Below, one piece after another: positions 39,966 to 49,933 of a stretch of 53,156 bases of DNA. The position numbers and the translations under genes are program-made. Within the stretch, counting starts at the first letter, position 1. Each line of letters starts with the position of its first letter. This stretch comes from Synechococcus sp. CS-1325. Lineage in GTDB: Bacteria; Cyanobacteriota; Cyanobacteriia; PCC-6307; Cyanobiaceae. The notes beneath the pieces were generated by a model. That model saw nothing but the letters and a program-made list of their open reading frames with translations, had not been told where the DNA came from and made no database searches. The DNA is taken from positions 1 to 53,156 of the forward strand of contig JAHLYW010000003.1 in NCBI GenBank assembly GCA_025128135.1. The letters run 5' to 3'.

Positions 39966-41087
39966 ATGGCATCATACGCTGCCAAAGTGTTGCCAAAGTG
40001 CTCCCAAGCTGTTGCCAAAAAGCCTTTCCAACCTGTGTTGCCAGAACTGACTCGGCGGGATCAGCAAGTGTTGCGGGCAACCGTTCAGCACTACGTCGAC
40101 ACGGTTGAGCCCGTTGGCAGTCAGACCCTGGTGAAACGATTCGGATTTCCTGCCAGTCCGGCCACGGTGCGCACGGCGATGGGGGTGCTGGAGCAGAGAG
40201 GCTTGCTGGTTCAACCCCATCCGTCGGCAGGTCGCGTGCCCAGCCAGCAGGGCTATCGGCTGTTCGTGGATGATCTGCTGCCAGCCCCCGGTGCTGGTGC
40301 CCTGCAACTGGAAAAGGAGCTGCTGGCCCTTAGTCTTCAGTGGGCGGCCCTGGACGACCTGCTGCTGCATCTGGCCCGCCGCCTGGCTGACCTGACCGGC
40401 CTGCTCAGCCTGATCACCCGACCGCAACGACCGCAATCAACGCTGCAGGCGGTTCGGCTGGTTCCCAGCCAGGGACGTCTGCTGATTTTCCTTGTGGAAG
40501 CCGCCGGAGCAGCCAGCAGCCTGAACGTGCGGCTACCGCCGGGGGCTGAGGTGGAACTGACCACACTGGAGTGCTGGGTGGTTCAACAGCTCGAAAGCAG
40601 CCTCAACGGCACCATTCACTGGCAGGAGCTGCCGTCCCAACTGGAATGCAGCGGCCGCGTGGTGCGCCAGGCCCTGAGCAGCCACCGCCTGGCACGCTCG
40701 GCGGCCAATCCCGAGGGGGCTGTGGCGCTGGGGCTGAGCGGACTCCTGGCCCAGCCCGAGTTCAGCCAGACGGCCATGCTCCGCCCCCTCGTCAAGCTGG
40801 TGGAGGAGGAGCCTCAACGGCTGTTGCGGCGCAAGGGCCCCGAGTCCGCCTGGGCGAGCGATCCACCGGATGCGAACGATGCGGCGAACCCCGGCGACGG
40901 CGTGTGGATCGGAGCGGAACACCCCCACCCCGCCCTGCGGGCCTGCTCCGTGGTTCAGGCCTCCTACCGGACCGGCGATGGCAGCCGCGGCCAGGTGGCC
41001 CTGGTGGGACCGATGCGAATGGCCTACGCCACGGCCAGGGCCGCGGTCCGAACGGTGGCCACTAGCCTGCAGCGACTGCTGAGCTGA
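39966..41087 (+). CDS. hrcA: Heat-inducible transcription repressor HrcA
   Basis: A 373-residue repressor of heat-shock operons. The N-terminal winged helix (LTRRDQQVLRATVQHYVDTV, then SPATVRTAMGVLEQRGLLVQPH) and the C-terminal VALVGPMRMAYATARAAV block are the HrcA hallmarks. The conserved part begins near residue 24, so the real start may be GTG 40035 (VLPELTRRD) rather than ATG 39966; the intervening leader contains three near-copies of TTGCCAAA. No CIRCE operator (TTAGCACTC-N9-GAGTGCTAA) is visible at this gene. Confidence 0.9.
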   Translation: MASYAAKVLPKCSQAVAKKPFQPVLPELTRRDQQVLRATVQHYVDTVEPVGSQTLVKRFGFPASPATVRTAMGVLEQRGLLVQPHPSAGRVPSQQGYRLFVDDLLPAPGAGALQLEKELLALSLQWAALDDLLLHLARRLADLTGLLSLITRPQRPQSTLQAVRLVPSQGRLLIFLVEAAGAASSLNVRLPPGAEVELTTLECWVVQQLESSLNGTIHWQELPSQLECSGRVVRQALSSHRLARSAANPEGAVALGLSGLLAQPEFSQTAMLRPLVKLVEEEPQRLLRRKGPESAWASDPPDANDAANPGDGVWIGAEHPHPALRACSVVQASYRTGDGSRGQVALVGPMRMAYATARAAVRTVATSLQRLLS

Positions 41088-41097
41088 GGCTCGACCG

Positions 41098-41910
41098 GTG
41101 ACCTATTGCGTTGGTTTCCTCCTGGAGGACGGGCTGGTGATGGCCTCCGACTCCCGAACCAATGCAGGGGTGGACTACATCTCCAGCTATCGCAAGCTGC
41201 ATGTCTTCCAGCCCAGCGCCGATCGCCTGTTCCTGCTGCTGGCGGCCGGCAATCTGGCCACCACCCAGGCGATCCTGAACTGGATCAACCGCGACCTCAA
41301 CCGGGCCCGGCGCGAGGGGAGCACCCATCTCCAGGACGGCCCGGAATCCCTGGCTGACGCACCGTCCGATCACGACACCCCACCCCATGCCGACCTGCTG
41401 ACCGCCCGCTATCTGTTCGAAGCCGCCGACTACATCGGCAGGTTGAGCGTGGCGGTGCAGAAGGAAACCCATTCGGCCCTGCGCCAGGTGGGTGCCAGCG
41501 GAGCCGCCTCCTTCATTCTGGGGGGCCAGATTGCCGGCCAGCCCCACGGCCTGTTCCAGATCTATGCGCAGGGCAACGCGATCATGGCCACACCGGAAAC
41601 ACCTTTCCTGCAGATCGGGGAAAGCAAATACGGCAAGCCACCTCTCGACGGCGTCGGCCATCACCGGCTTTCGCTCAATGATGCCGCCCGGCTCTGCCTG
41701 ATGTCCCAGGTGATCACGCGACGCTCCAACCTCACCGTCGGCCCGCCGTTCGAAGTGGCGCTCTACCCACGCGACAGCCTGGCCATCTCGCAGCAACTCA
41801 AACTGGAGCGTGGGGCCGCCGAGCTCGACACCATGGTTGATGTCTGGAATGAGAGCCAACGCCAGGCCCTGGAGCGGATGCCCCGCTTCCCCTGGGAAGA
41901 GCAGGGCTGA
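41098..41910 (+). CDS. Anbu-type proteasome-related peptidase
   Basis: A 270-residue protein of the Anbu (ancestral beta subunit) family. GTG 41098 gives MTYCVGFLLEDGLVMASDSR, with Thr2 as the expected N-terminal nucleophile and NAGVDYISSYRKLHVF following. Anbu proteins form open spiral assemblies related to HslV and the 20S proteasome; their natural substrates are unclear. The usual partner genes (transglutaminase-like, alpha-E, ATP-grasp) are not beside it here. It lies 10 bp after hrcA and 4 bp before glsA, so the three may share a transcript. Confidence 0.9.
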   Translation: MTYCVGFLLEDGLVMASDSRTNAGVDYISSYRKLHVFQPSADRLFLLLAAGNLATTQAILNWINRDLNRARREGSTHLQDGPESLADAPSDHDTPPHADLLTARYLFEAADYIGRLSVAVQKETHSALRQVGASGAASFILGGQIAGQPHGLFQIYAQGNAIMATPETPFLQIGESKYGKPPLDGVGHHRLSLNDAARLCLMSQVITRRSNLTVGPPFEVALYPRDSLAISQQLKLERGAAELDTMVDVWNESQRQALERMPRFPWEEQG

Positions 41911-41914
41911 GAGC

Positions 41915-42916
41915 ATGGGGAATGCCAGCCTGAACCATGGCTCCAGCTGGGTGTCCACCGGTCACCTGCCGGACCCGGCGATCGTCCAGGCGCTGATCCG
42001 CGAGGCCCACCAGCGTTTCGGCACGATCGGTGATGGCCGTGTCGCCGATTACATCCCCGCCCTTGCCAGCGCCAACCCCGACAGCTTCGCGATCGCCGTG
42101 GCGGACACCAACGGCGACCTTTTCGCAGTAGGCGATGCAAGCCAGCCATTCAGCATCCAGAGCCTTTCCAAGCCCTTCATGTTCGCCCTCGTCTGCCAGG
42201 CGATCGGCGAGCAGGACGCCCGCCTGAAGCTGGGAGTCAACAGCACCGGCCTGCCGTTCAACTCGGTGCTGGCGGCGGAGCGCTCGGTGGAGGGACTCAG
42301 CAATCCGATGGTGAATGCCGGAGCGATCGCCGCCACCAGCCTGGCGCCGGGCAGCACGGCTGAAGCGAAATGGGCCTTCATCAGCGAGGGCTTCTCCCGC
42401 TTCGCCGGCCGGGAGCTGCAGATCGATGCCGAGGTCTACGCCTCCGAAGCCGCCAGCAACCAGCGCAATTCCGGCATCGCCAGCCTGCTGGGCAGCCATG
42501 AGCGGATCTACTTCGATCCCGAAGCCGCCACCGACCTCTACACACGCCAGTGCTCCCTGGCCGTGACCAGCGGGGATCTGGCGGTGATGGCAGCCACGAT
42601 GGCGAACGGCGGACGCAACCCGCTCAGCGGCGAGCAGGTGATCGAAGCGATCCATTGCCAGCATGTGCTGGCAGTGATGGTGACTGCAGGGCTCTACGAG
42701 AACTCCGGCGACTGGCTCTATGCGATCGGCCTGCCGGGCAAGAGCGGTGTGGCCGGCGGCATGATCACGGTGGCACCCGGCAAGGGCGGACTGGCCACCT
42801 ATTCACCGCCGCTCGATGAGGCAGGCAACAGCGTGCGCGGTCAGCTCACCGCCCGGTTTCTCTCCGAGCAACTGGGCCTCAACCTGTTCGCCTCAAGGCC
42901 AGGCTGCAGCAGCTGA
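41915..42916 (+). CDS. glsA: Glutaminase
   Basis: A 333-residue serine-dependent glutaminase that releases ammonium from glutamine. The catalytic SxxK motif is Ser83-Lys86 in FSIQSLSKPF, followed by NPMVNAGAIA, a conserved asparagine block, and GLPGKSGVAGGMI near the C-terminus. The start at 41915 follows the Anbu stop by 4 bp. A Ser/Cys-rich tail (RPGCSS) is not conserved. Confidence 0.92.
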   Translation: MGNASLNHGSSWVSTGHLPDPAIVQALIREAHQRFGTIGDGRVADYIPALASANPDSFAIAVADTNGDLFAVGDASQPFSIQSLSKPFMFALVCQAIGEQDARLKLGVNSTGLPFNSVLAAERSVEGLSNPMVNAGAIAATSLAPGSTAEAKWAFISEGFSRFAGRELQIDAEVYASEAASNQRNSGIASLLGSHERIYFDPEAATDLYTRQCSLAVTSGDLAVMAATMANGGRNPLSGEQVIEAIHCQHVLAVMVTAGLYENSGDWLYAIGLPGKSGVAGGMITVAPGKGGLATYSPPLDEAGNSVRGQLTARFLSEQLGLNLFASRPGCSS

Positions 42917-42938
42917 TTGCCCGGCCCCTGCGGAGCCA

Positions 42939-44198
<1,260 letters not shown>

Positions 44199-44310
44199 CG
44201 GTAGCTGGGCGCGAGGCGATCAGCCTAGGAAGAAGCCCGCTTGAGCTTCGCCCGGCGCACCAACAGGGGGAACGCTGCGCTTTGATCGCTCAGGCAGGGA
44301 AGCGGATCGG

Positions 44311-44637
44311 ATGGGCAAGGGAGGCTGGCAGGAATTCAGCGGGGCGGACAGCCTTGAGCGGCCCTCCTCTCCAGCCGCGCCACCCCCGGCCCGCGCCCTG
44401 CAACGGGTGCGGGTGCAGCGCACCAGAGCGGGCAAGGGGGGGAAGCTGGTGACGGCGATCACCGGTCTGGAGATCGCCGAAGCCGAGGCCAGGGCCCTGC
44501 TGAAGCTGCTCAAGGCGAAAGCCGGCACCGGCGGCAGCTTCAAAGACAGGGTTATCGAGCTGCAGGGGGATCAGCTGGCAACTGCGCTGGAGGCACTGGA
44601 GGCGGCCGGCTTCCGGCCGAAGCAGGCGGGGGGTTGA
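44311..44637 (+). CDS. SUI1/eIF1-like translation factor
   Basis: A 108-residue protein whose last 75 residues form the SUI1 fold: RVRVQRTRAGKGGKLVTAIT, then LLKLLKAKAGTGGSFKDRVI and IELQGDQ. In bacteria (YciH type) such proteins are thought to affect start-site selection, although the role is not settled. The N-terminal 33 residues are Pro/Ala-rich. ATG 44311 is clear. In other picocyanobacteria as I remember them, cysC follows this gene; here the pentapeptide pair is inserted between. Confidence 0.9.
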   Translation: MGKGGWQEFSGADSLERPSSPAAPPPARALQRVRVQRTRAGKGGKLVTAITGLEIAEAEARALLKLLKAKAGTGGSFKDRVIELQGDQLATALEALEAAGFRPKQAGG

Positions 44638-44717
44638 CGGCAATGGACCCCACATAACGAACCGCTGGAAAAGTTAGAGAAATGCATCAGAGTGAGGATG
44701 ACCTACCGGGCTGATTG

Positions 44718-47405
44718 GTGACGCTGACCAGCCTGCAAGTGGCCATTGATGCTGTGCCCCTTTGGTGGCGGGCCCTTACACGGCCAGCCCGTTGGCTGCT
44801 GGGTCTGCAGTTCGTTCTATTCATCCCGTACCTACTGGAGATGCCCTCCCGAGAGGCATCGGCGTACGTGGTGGAATCGCTGAACCTGTTGCAATTCCTT
44901 GTGGTGTGGTGCGCCTGGTGCGAGCAACTGTTCAGTCTGCGGCGCTGTTTTCAGGCGACGGAAACCCAGCACCCCTCCCTTTGGCGGAGGTTAACCCTGG
45001 ATCTTTACGGGGGATTCTTGTTTATGGCGGTGCTCAGCTTGCTGGTGACCGTGCATCCCCTGCTCGGGATCGGGGCGATGTTCCTGCTGTTCACCAGCGT
45101 GGAAGCCCTTGATGTGAACCTGGGCAATCGCTCGATCGCGGGCGCCCTAGTCGGTGGCATGGGCCGGAGTTACCGGCTGATCAGCTCCGAGCCGTGGCGG
45201 TTCCTGGCACGCCTGCTGACCCCAGGCCTGGTGCTCTATGCCGGCGGCTCGTTGGTGGTGGGACTGCGTCAATGGGCCACAGAGCTGCCCCCCCCCTGGC
45301 TGAAAATCCTTGGATTATTACTCGCCGGCCTGGCGCTGTTGCTTTGGCTGGGCTTCTTTGCACTGGCCCAGTTGCGGATCCAGGTGCGATCGATGGCGAT
45401 CGATGTCGATGACCTGCTGATCGCCGAGGACGATGCCAACCATGCGACTCTGAACGATTCCCCGCTCGATCCAGAAAGCCTGAGCAGCCTGCGCCTACTC
45501 GCTGGGCGCATTGGGGCGATGAGCGGATGGGCCGCCACCGCAATCAGCGTGGCGATGGGCCTGTGGCTGGTATACCAGCTGGGACGCAACGGACTGCTCA
45601 ACACGGCGGCTTTGGTGGAGGCCTTCCAGGGAATGGTGGCGTTCGTGACCTCCACGGTGCAAGCGTCTGTCGACCTGCTTCTCAAGCTGGGGTTCCTGAC
45701 CGTGGTGGTGGGCGCGGTGGCCTGTGGGGTTTGGCTGGTGGTCAGACTAGGGCACCGCAGTCCGCTCAGTCTGCGGAAGGGACTCGACAAGGCCGTGCGG
45801 AACGCCATCGGTGGGGCAAGGGATTTCCTGGCGAAGGATCTCGGGCTCTCCAGTTCCACCCTCGGGATCGGAACCCTGCTCACGGCATTGGGCACTGTCG
45901 CGGTGCAGACCTATGCCCGGGTGCAGGAGGGCCAGCTCCAGCAACGTCAGGAACAGCAGACCCTGGAACTGCGCCTCAAGGAGGAACAAGCGGTCGGCCA
46001 GCAGTTGAACAGCCGCATGGACGGGTTGGAGAAGGCACTCAACGACCAGGTGGCAACCTTCCTTCTCATCCACAAGAATGCCACGTCAGATCAGCGCGCC
46101 CTGATGGTGTCGGATCTGCGAGAGGTGCTGCCCCAGCTGCGACGGCCCGATGGTGAGGTGGACGGGGAACGCAAGGGCACCATCTTGCGTCACCTCTATG
46201 AATCGGGACTGCTGCTGCCTAGCGATCCCAAACTCTGCTCCACAAAGATCAACGACAACATGCAGTTGTTTTCGCAGCTGGGAAGTATGTCCCAACTGGA
46301 AGCCGAGGCAGGCATCCGCAACGACTTCCCAGGCTGTCTGCCGGGTGTATTCCTCAACAGCATGGACTTCAGCGGAGCCAACTTAAGCGGTGCCTTTCTG
46401 CAGAAGAGTTTTCTTCCCTTCATCAACCTCAGCCATGCCGATCTGCGCGGAGCACAGTTGCAAGGCGCGAACCTGAAGAGTGCACGACTGGAAAATGCAG
46501 ATCTAAGTGGAGTCAATCTTCGCGGGACCGATCTGCGTGGAGCCGTGGTCGTCGGCTCCGATCTTACCGGCGTGCAGCTCGATTGCAAAACCCAACTCAA
46601 TGACCTCGTGGCGTTCTATGCCCATTTCCCTCCCGAGACCCGCAAGGATGCACTGACGAGTGCCGGCGGATGTAAGAGCGACGACCCTCTGATCAAAAGT
46701 CAGGTGATCTACTGGGACCCTCTCAAGGGTCCGCTCCCCTTAACGATGGGTGGCAAGGATGAAACCCGGTGGACCTTCTGCCCGCTGGACCCAGAGAACG
46801 AGCCGATCCAGAACCGCATCCAGGCGGGAGCGAAATGCGCCAACAGGCGCTTTAAAGGTGGGGCGCATTCAGACAGCCTTTTGAACAGCCATCCCCTGAT
46901 CCATCAAGACAAAACCTGGTCAGGCGGGCAGTTCAGCAACACCCGTTTCGAACTACTTACTCTGCAAAAGGTTGACCTGGTGGGGGCGGCACTCGACAAT
47001 GCCCATTTCAGGAACGTAAAGCTTAAGAACGTGGACTTCACCGGTGCCAACCTGCAGGGCGCTACCTTCAGCGACTCCACCTTAGAGGATGTGAACTTCA
47101 GCGGAGCCGATCTGCGCAAAGTGCGTTTTGAACGGGTGCGCGCCCGCAACGTGAACCTACATGGCATCGTTGTGGACAATTTCCTCAACCTGGGTTCCTA
47201 CAACGAGTCTTTGCAGCGCCAGGGCGCCTTCACCAGCGACGATTTCGAGAGCCACATCCAGGACGAGCTGGCAACATTCCGCCAGGACTTTCTGGCTCCG
47301 ATTCTGTTCGGCCCGCTGCCCCTTCGCCCCCTGCATCTTCTCTACTGGATGCTACCCAACGCCCTGCCACAGAGTTTTGCTATCCACTCAGGCAAGGCCC
47401 CGTGA
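44718..47405 (+). CDS. Large polytopic membrane protein with coiled coil and pentapeptide repeats
   Basis: About 895 residues, function unknown. The first 350 residues hold about seven membrane helices (near 26-42, 55-73, 99-130, 169-185, 196-222, 271-290, 321-345). Then comes a Gln/Glu-rich coiled coil (about 399-445) and a hydrophilic linker. Two pentapeptide-repeat blocks (about 546-622 and 735-817) follow, with A(D/N)LxG-type units such as NLSHADLRGAQLQGANL, separated by a Cys-containing 110-residue insert. GTG 44718 is chosen over TTG 44715. The TGA overlaps the next gene's GTG. Codon use and the occasional AT-rich stretch differ from the core genes, suggesting an accessory origin. Confidence 0.88.
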   Translation: MTLTSLQVAIDAVPLWWRALTRPARWLLGLQFVLFIPYLLEMPSREASAYVVESLNLLQFLVVWCAWCEQLFSLRRCFQATETQHPSLWRRLTLDLYGGFLFMAVLSLLVTVHPLLGIGAMFLLFTSVEALDVNLGNRSIAGALVGGMGRSYRLISSEPWRFLARLLTPGLVLYAGGSLVVGLRQWATELPPPWLKILGLLLAGLALLLWLGFFALAQLRIQVRSMAIDVDDLLIAEDDANHATLNDSPLDPESLSSLRLLAGRIGAMSGWAATAISVAMGLWLVYQLGRNGLLNTAALVEAFQGMVAFVTSTVQASVDLLLKLGFLTVVVGAVACGVWLVVRLGHRSPLSLRKGLDKAVRNAIGGARDFLAKDLGLSSSTLGIGTLLTALGTVAVQTYARVQEGQLQQRQEQQTLELRLKEEQAVGQQLNSRMDGLEKALNDQVATFLLIHKNATSDQRALMVSDLREVLPQLRRPDGEVDGERKGTILRHLYESGLLLPSDPKLCSTKINDNMQLFSQLGSMSQLEAEAGIRNDFPGCLPGVFLNSMDFSGANLSGAFLQKSFLPFINLSHADLRGAQLQGANLKSARLENADLSGVNLRGTDLRGAVVVGSDLTGVQLDCKTQLNDLVAFYAHFPPETRKDALTSAGGCKSDDPLIKSQVIYWDPLKGPLPLTMGGKDETRWTFCPLDPENEPIQNRIQAGAKCANRRFKGGAHSDSLLNSHPLIHQDKTWSGGQFSNTRFELLTLQKVDLVGAALDNAHFRNVKLKNVDFTGANLQGATFSDSTLEDVNFSGADLRKVRFERVRARNVNLHGIVVDNFLNLGSYNESLQRQGAFTSDDFESHIQDELATFRQDFLAPILFGPLPLRPLHLLYWMLPNALPQSFAIHSGKAP

Positions 47406-48547
47406 CTACCACACGAGCCTGTAGCCATGCCCTTGCGCTCGTGCTGATCGGCGCAGTCACGATATTCATCAATACCAGCTCGGCAGAGCGGCCCCTACGC
47501 CGCTACGACAAGGCTCTGTTGCCCCTGCTCCAGAAAGACAATCCCTATCTGCTTAACGGAGTGGACCTGAGCTTCGAGGGGATGGGAGCACCCCTGCCCC
47601 TGGGCCAGATCCGGAGGGAGGACCTCTCCGGCATGGACCTTCGCAAAGCCATTTTCTCCCGCCATGGCCTGCACGGCCTGCATCTGCGGGGGAGCCACCT
47701 GGCCCAAGCCAACTTCAGCTGCGTACCCCTCAAGAATGTGGATTTCTCCGGAGCGGATCTGCGCGAATCACGTTTCGATTTCAGCTCCTGCTCACCACCG
47801 CTGCCCCCCGGGAACAAAGAGTGTCCGAAGGGTATAAAGCTGTTGGGGGGCACCAGCTCTTGCTTCACCCTGGAGGCCCATCTGGTTGGAGCGAACCTAA
47901 GCGGCGCGCTGCTGCAAGGGAAGCCGTCGGACAAATGGAAAGTCAATGACAAGGGTGAGATCCCCGACCCCTGTGAGCTATGGCTGGTGATCCAAGGCAA
48001 GTTGAGTGGCGCCCGGTTCGAGCAGGCAACGTTGCGATGCGTGGCCCTGATCAACCAATCCCCCTCCTCCAAAGGAGAGGCCAGGCCGGCCTATGCCGGC
48101 ATCCGCTTCATGCAGAGCAACCTCGACCACCTGCTGCTTGAGAGCGGCAACTTCCTGTTCTCCGACTTCTGGCAAGCTCAGGTGAGCCATCTGGCGGTCC
48201 GCCTGCCTGACGCAAATCTGCGGTTCTCCTCTCTGGCGCAATGGCAATGCACGAGCGAAGGATGCTTGTTGGAAGTGATCTCGGCTGACGGGCAGGCCCA
48301 CTCCCACTCGATCACAGACCGACTCTCCCTAAACGTCAGTGGGAGTAATATTCGCTCTAATTTGCTTTTAGCCGCCAACTCAAATGAGTGGCCTGCCCTG
48401 ATTTGCAACGACGGCACCACCTGGACATCACTCCCCTCGTACACCACCCGAACCGCGTCTGGGGAGAAGAAATGCAACTCTTCAAGGCGGCTTGTGCATG
48501 CTGGGCAGTCTGGTGCAACCAGGGCTCGTTCAGTGAACGGGCGGTAA
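47402..48547 (+). CDS. Exported cysteine-rich pentapeptide-repeat protein
   Basis: A 381-residue partner of the upstream gene (GTGA overlap, 4 bp). A signal-peptide-like N-terminus (hydrophobic 10-22, then TSSA before Glu29) predicts export. Pentapeptide-type repeats span about 52-125 and 158-172, including VDLSFEGMG, EDLSGMDLRKAIF and VDFSGADLRESRF. Some ten cysteines after the signal region would fit disulfides outside the cytoplasm. The last 60 residues are Ser/Thr-rich and not repeat-like. There is no resemblance to Qnr-type topoisomerase-protecting proteins beyond the repeat. Function unknown. Confidence 0.85.
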   Translation: MTTTRACSHALALVLIGAVTIFINTSSAERPLRRYDKALLPLLQKDNPYLLNGVDLSFEGMGAPLPLGQIRREDLSGMDLRKAIFSRHGLHGLHLRGSHLAQANFSCVPLKNVDFSGADLRESRFDFSSCSPPLPPGNKECPKGIKLLGGTSSCFTLEAHLVGANLSGALLQGKPSDKWKVNDKGEIPDPCELWLVIQGKLSGARFEQATLRCVALINQSPSSKGEARPAYAGIRFMQSNLDHLLLESGNFLFSDFWQAQVSHLAVRLPDANLRFSSLAQWQCTSEGCLLEVISADGQAHSHSITDRLSLNVSGSNIRSNLLLAANSNEWPALICNDGTTWTSLPSYTTRTASGEKKCNSSRRLVHAGQSGATRARSVNGR

Positions 48548-48604
48548 CGGAACCTTCCAGCCCCTCCCCTGCCAGGACCACCAGCCCCGGCCTCCAGGGC
48601 TGCC

Positions 48605-48763
48605 CCAAACCGCTCCAACATCGCGTGGCACCACTACGCGGTGGCCCAGGCGGCACAGGCCCATCATCGGAGCCGATATAGCGCCAACCTCTGGTTCACC
48701 GGACTCTCGGGGGCCGGCAACCGCACCCTGGACAAAGGCATGCTGAGGAGATTCTTCTCTTAG
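48605..48763 (+). pseudogene. cysC: Decayed 5' fragment of APS kinase gene cysC
   Basis: This frame reads SNIAWHHYAVAQAAQAHHRS and then ANLWFTGLSGAGNRTL, which aligns with the N-terminus of adenylylsulfate kinase (NI-WH...LWFTGLSGAGKST). The P-loop GKST has become GNRT, so the ATP site is destroyed. The frame stops at TAG 48761, with no start codon in the usual place and only about 50 of some 200 codons present. The remaining CysC domains are absent. It lies between the pentapeptide pair and the PerM-like gene, where an intact cysC would be expected. Confidence 0.85.
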
Positions 48764-48826
48764 CCTGATGCCCACCCTGATCTGGTAGATGGCTGCAGCG
48801 GCAAGACTCAGCAGCGACGAGTTTGC

Positions 48827-49933
48827 CTATATCCCCTCGGCCGTTGGGGCCAGGGCCTGGGGCTCAGGTAGCTCCAGTCGCCGGGCCAGTTCATCGAGGA
48901 AGGTTTTCAGGCAGCTCGCCACCGGCACCGCCAGCAACAGGCCGAGCAGATCGCCCATCCCCAGCAGGCTGCCCACCCGGGCGCCGATCGGCAGGCTGAC
49001 CAGCAGCCAGGCGGGCTGCAGCCCGACGATCTGGCCCATCAGCCGCGGCTGGATCACCTGGTCCACCACCTGTCCCACCGTGATCGCCACCGCCAGCACC
49101 TCCAGGCCGGTGCGGGGATTCTCGAGGGCCAGCAGGGCGCTCACCAGGATGATCGTCAGGGCGCTGGCATAGGGAATCAGGGTGGTGAAACCGATCGCCA
49201 CCGCAAACAGCACGCCATAGGGAATGCCCAGCAGCGTGAACACCAGGATCTGGGCACCGCTGAGAATCAGAGCCAGCACCACCTGTCCGGCGAAGTAGCC
49301 GCGAAAGGTGCGGTACACCGTGCTCAGCACCAGCTGCCTCCAGCTCGATGGCAGCCAGCGACCCAGGCCCTGGCTGATCGATTCGCCCCCGGCCAGCAGG
49401 AACACCGCCAGCACCACCACGATCACGCTGTTGATGGTGAGGGTGAGCGTGGCCCCGAGCAGGCTGAGCAACTGCTGGCTGAGCTGGCTGGCCAGTTTGG
49501 TGGAGCGGCTGAGCAGCTCACTGCTCAGGTCGCCGAAGTCAGCGGGCAGCCCATGGGCCGTGGCCCAGTCCTGGGCCTGGTTGAGCAGGATTTCCCCCTG
49601 AACCAGCCAGCCTGGCAAGGCATGAAGCAGGTCGCTCAGCTGCTGCACCAGGCGCGGCAGCAGCCACAGGGCCACCAGCACCAGCAGCCCGAGGCCGGCG
49701 CCCATCACCAGCAGGAAGGACAGCCGTCGCGGCACGCCATGGCCGGTCAGCCAGCGGGTCGGGATGTCGAGCAGGAAAGCGATCAGGGCCGCTGTGAGAA
49801 ACAGGGCCGGGAAAGGCGCCAGGGGAACGAGCAGCTGACGCAGCACAAACAGGTTGAGCACCAGAAGCGGCAGGGTCAGGCCTACGCGCATCGGCAGCGA
49901 CGACGGGAAGGCAGGGGGCGCGTCGGGAACCAT
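48827..49933 (-). CDS. AI-2E/PerM family membrane permease
   Basis: A 368-residue protein with about eight membrane helices. It has the family pattern of two N-terminal helices, a central amphipathic region (about 110-170, LSQQLLSLLGATLTLTINS), and the LGIPYGVLFAVAIGFTTLIP block near 240. Members export diverse small molecules or ions; the substrate is not known here. ATG 49933 shares one base with the purE stop (TGATG), so purE and this gene are coupled. Confidence 0.88.
   Translation of the reverse strand: MVPDAPPAFPSSLPMRVGLTLPLLVLNLFVLRQLLVPLAPFPALFLTAALIAFLLDIPTRWLTGHGVPRRLSFLLVMGAGLGLLVLVALWLLPRLVQQLSDLLHALPGWLVQGEILLNQAQDWATAHGLPADFGDLSSELLSRSTKLASQLSQQLLSLLGATLTLTINSVIVVVLAVFLLAGGESISQGLGRWLPSSWRQLVLSTVYRTFRGYFAGQVVLALILSGAQILVFTLLGIPYGVLFAVAIGFTTLIPYASALTIILVSALLALENPRTGLEVLAVAITVGQVVDQVIQPRLMGQIVGLQPAWLLVSLPIGARVGSLLGMGDLLGLLLAVPVASCLKTFLDELARRLELPEPQALAPTAEGI

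Noticed and set aside
39868..40034. CIRCE operator expected at hrcA
   Set aside because: Neither TTAGCACTC nor GAGTGCTAA is found near the gene.
44718..48547. Qnr/MfpA-type quinolone-resistance function for the pentapeptide proteins
   Set aside because: Those are small, cytoplasmic, continuous solenoids; these are membrane-bound or exported, with short interrupted repeat blocks.
48388..48681. Extra small genes overlapping the end of the pentapeptide operon
   Set aside because: The frames have no start context or similarity, and are shadows of the real frame or of the cysC remnant.
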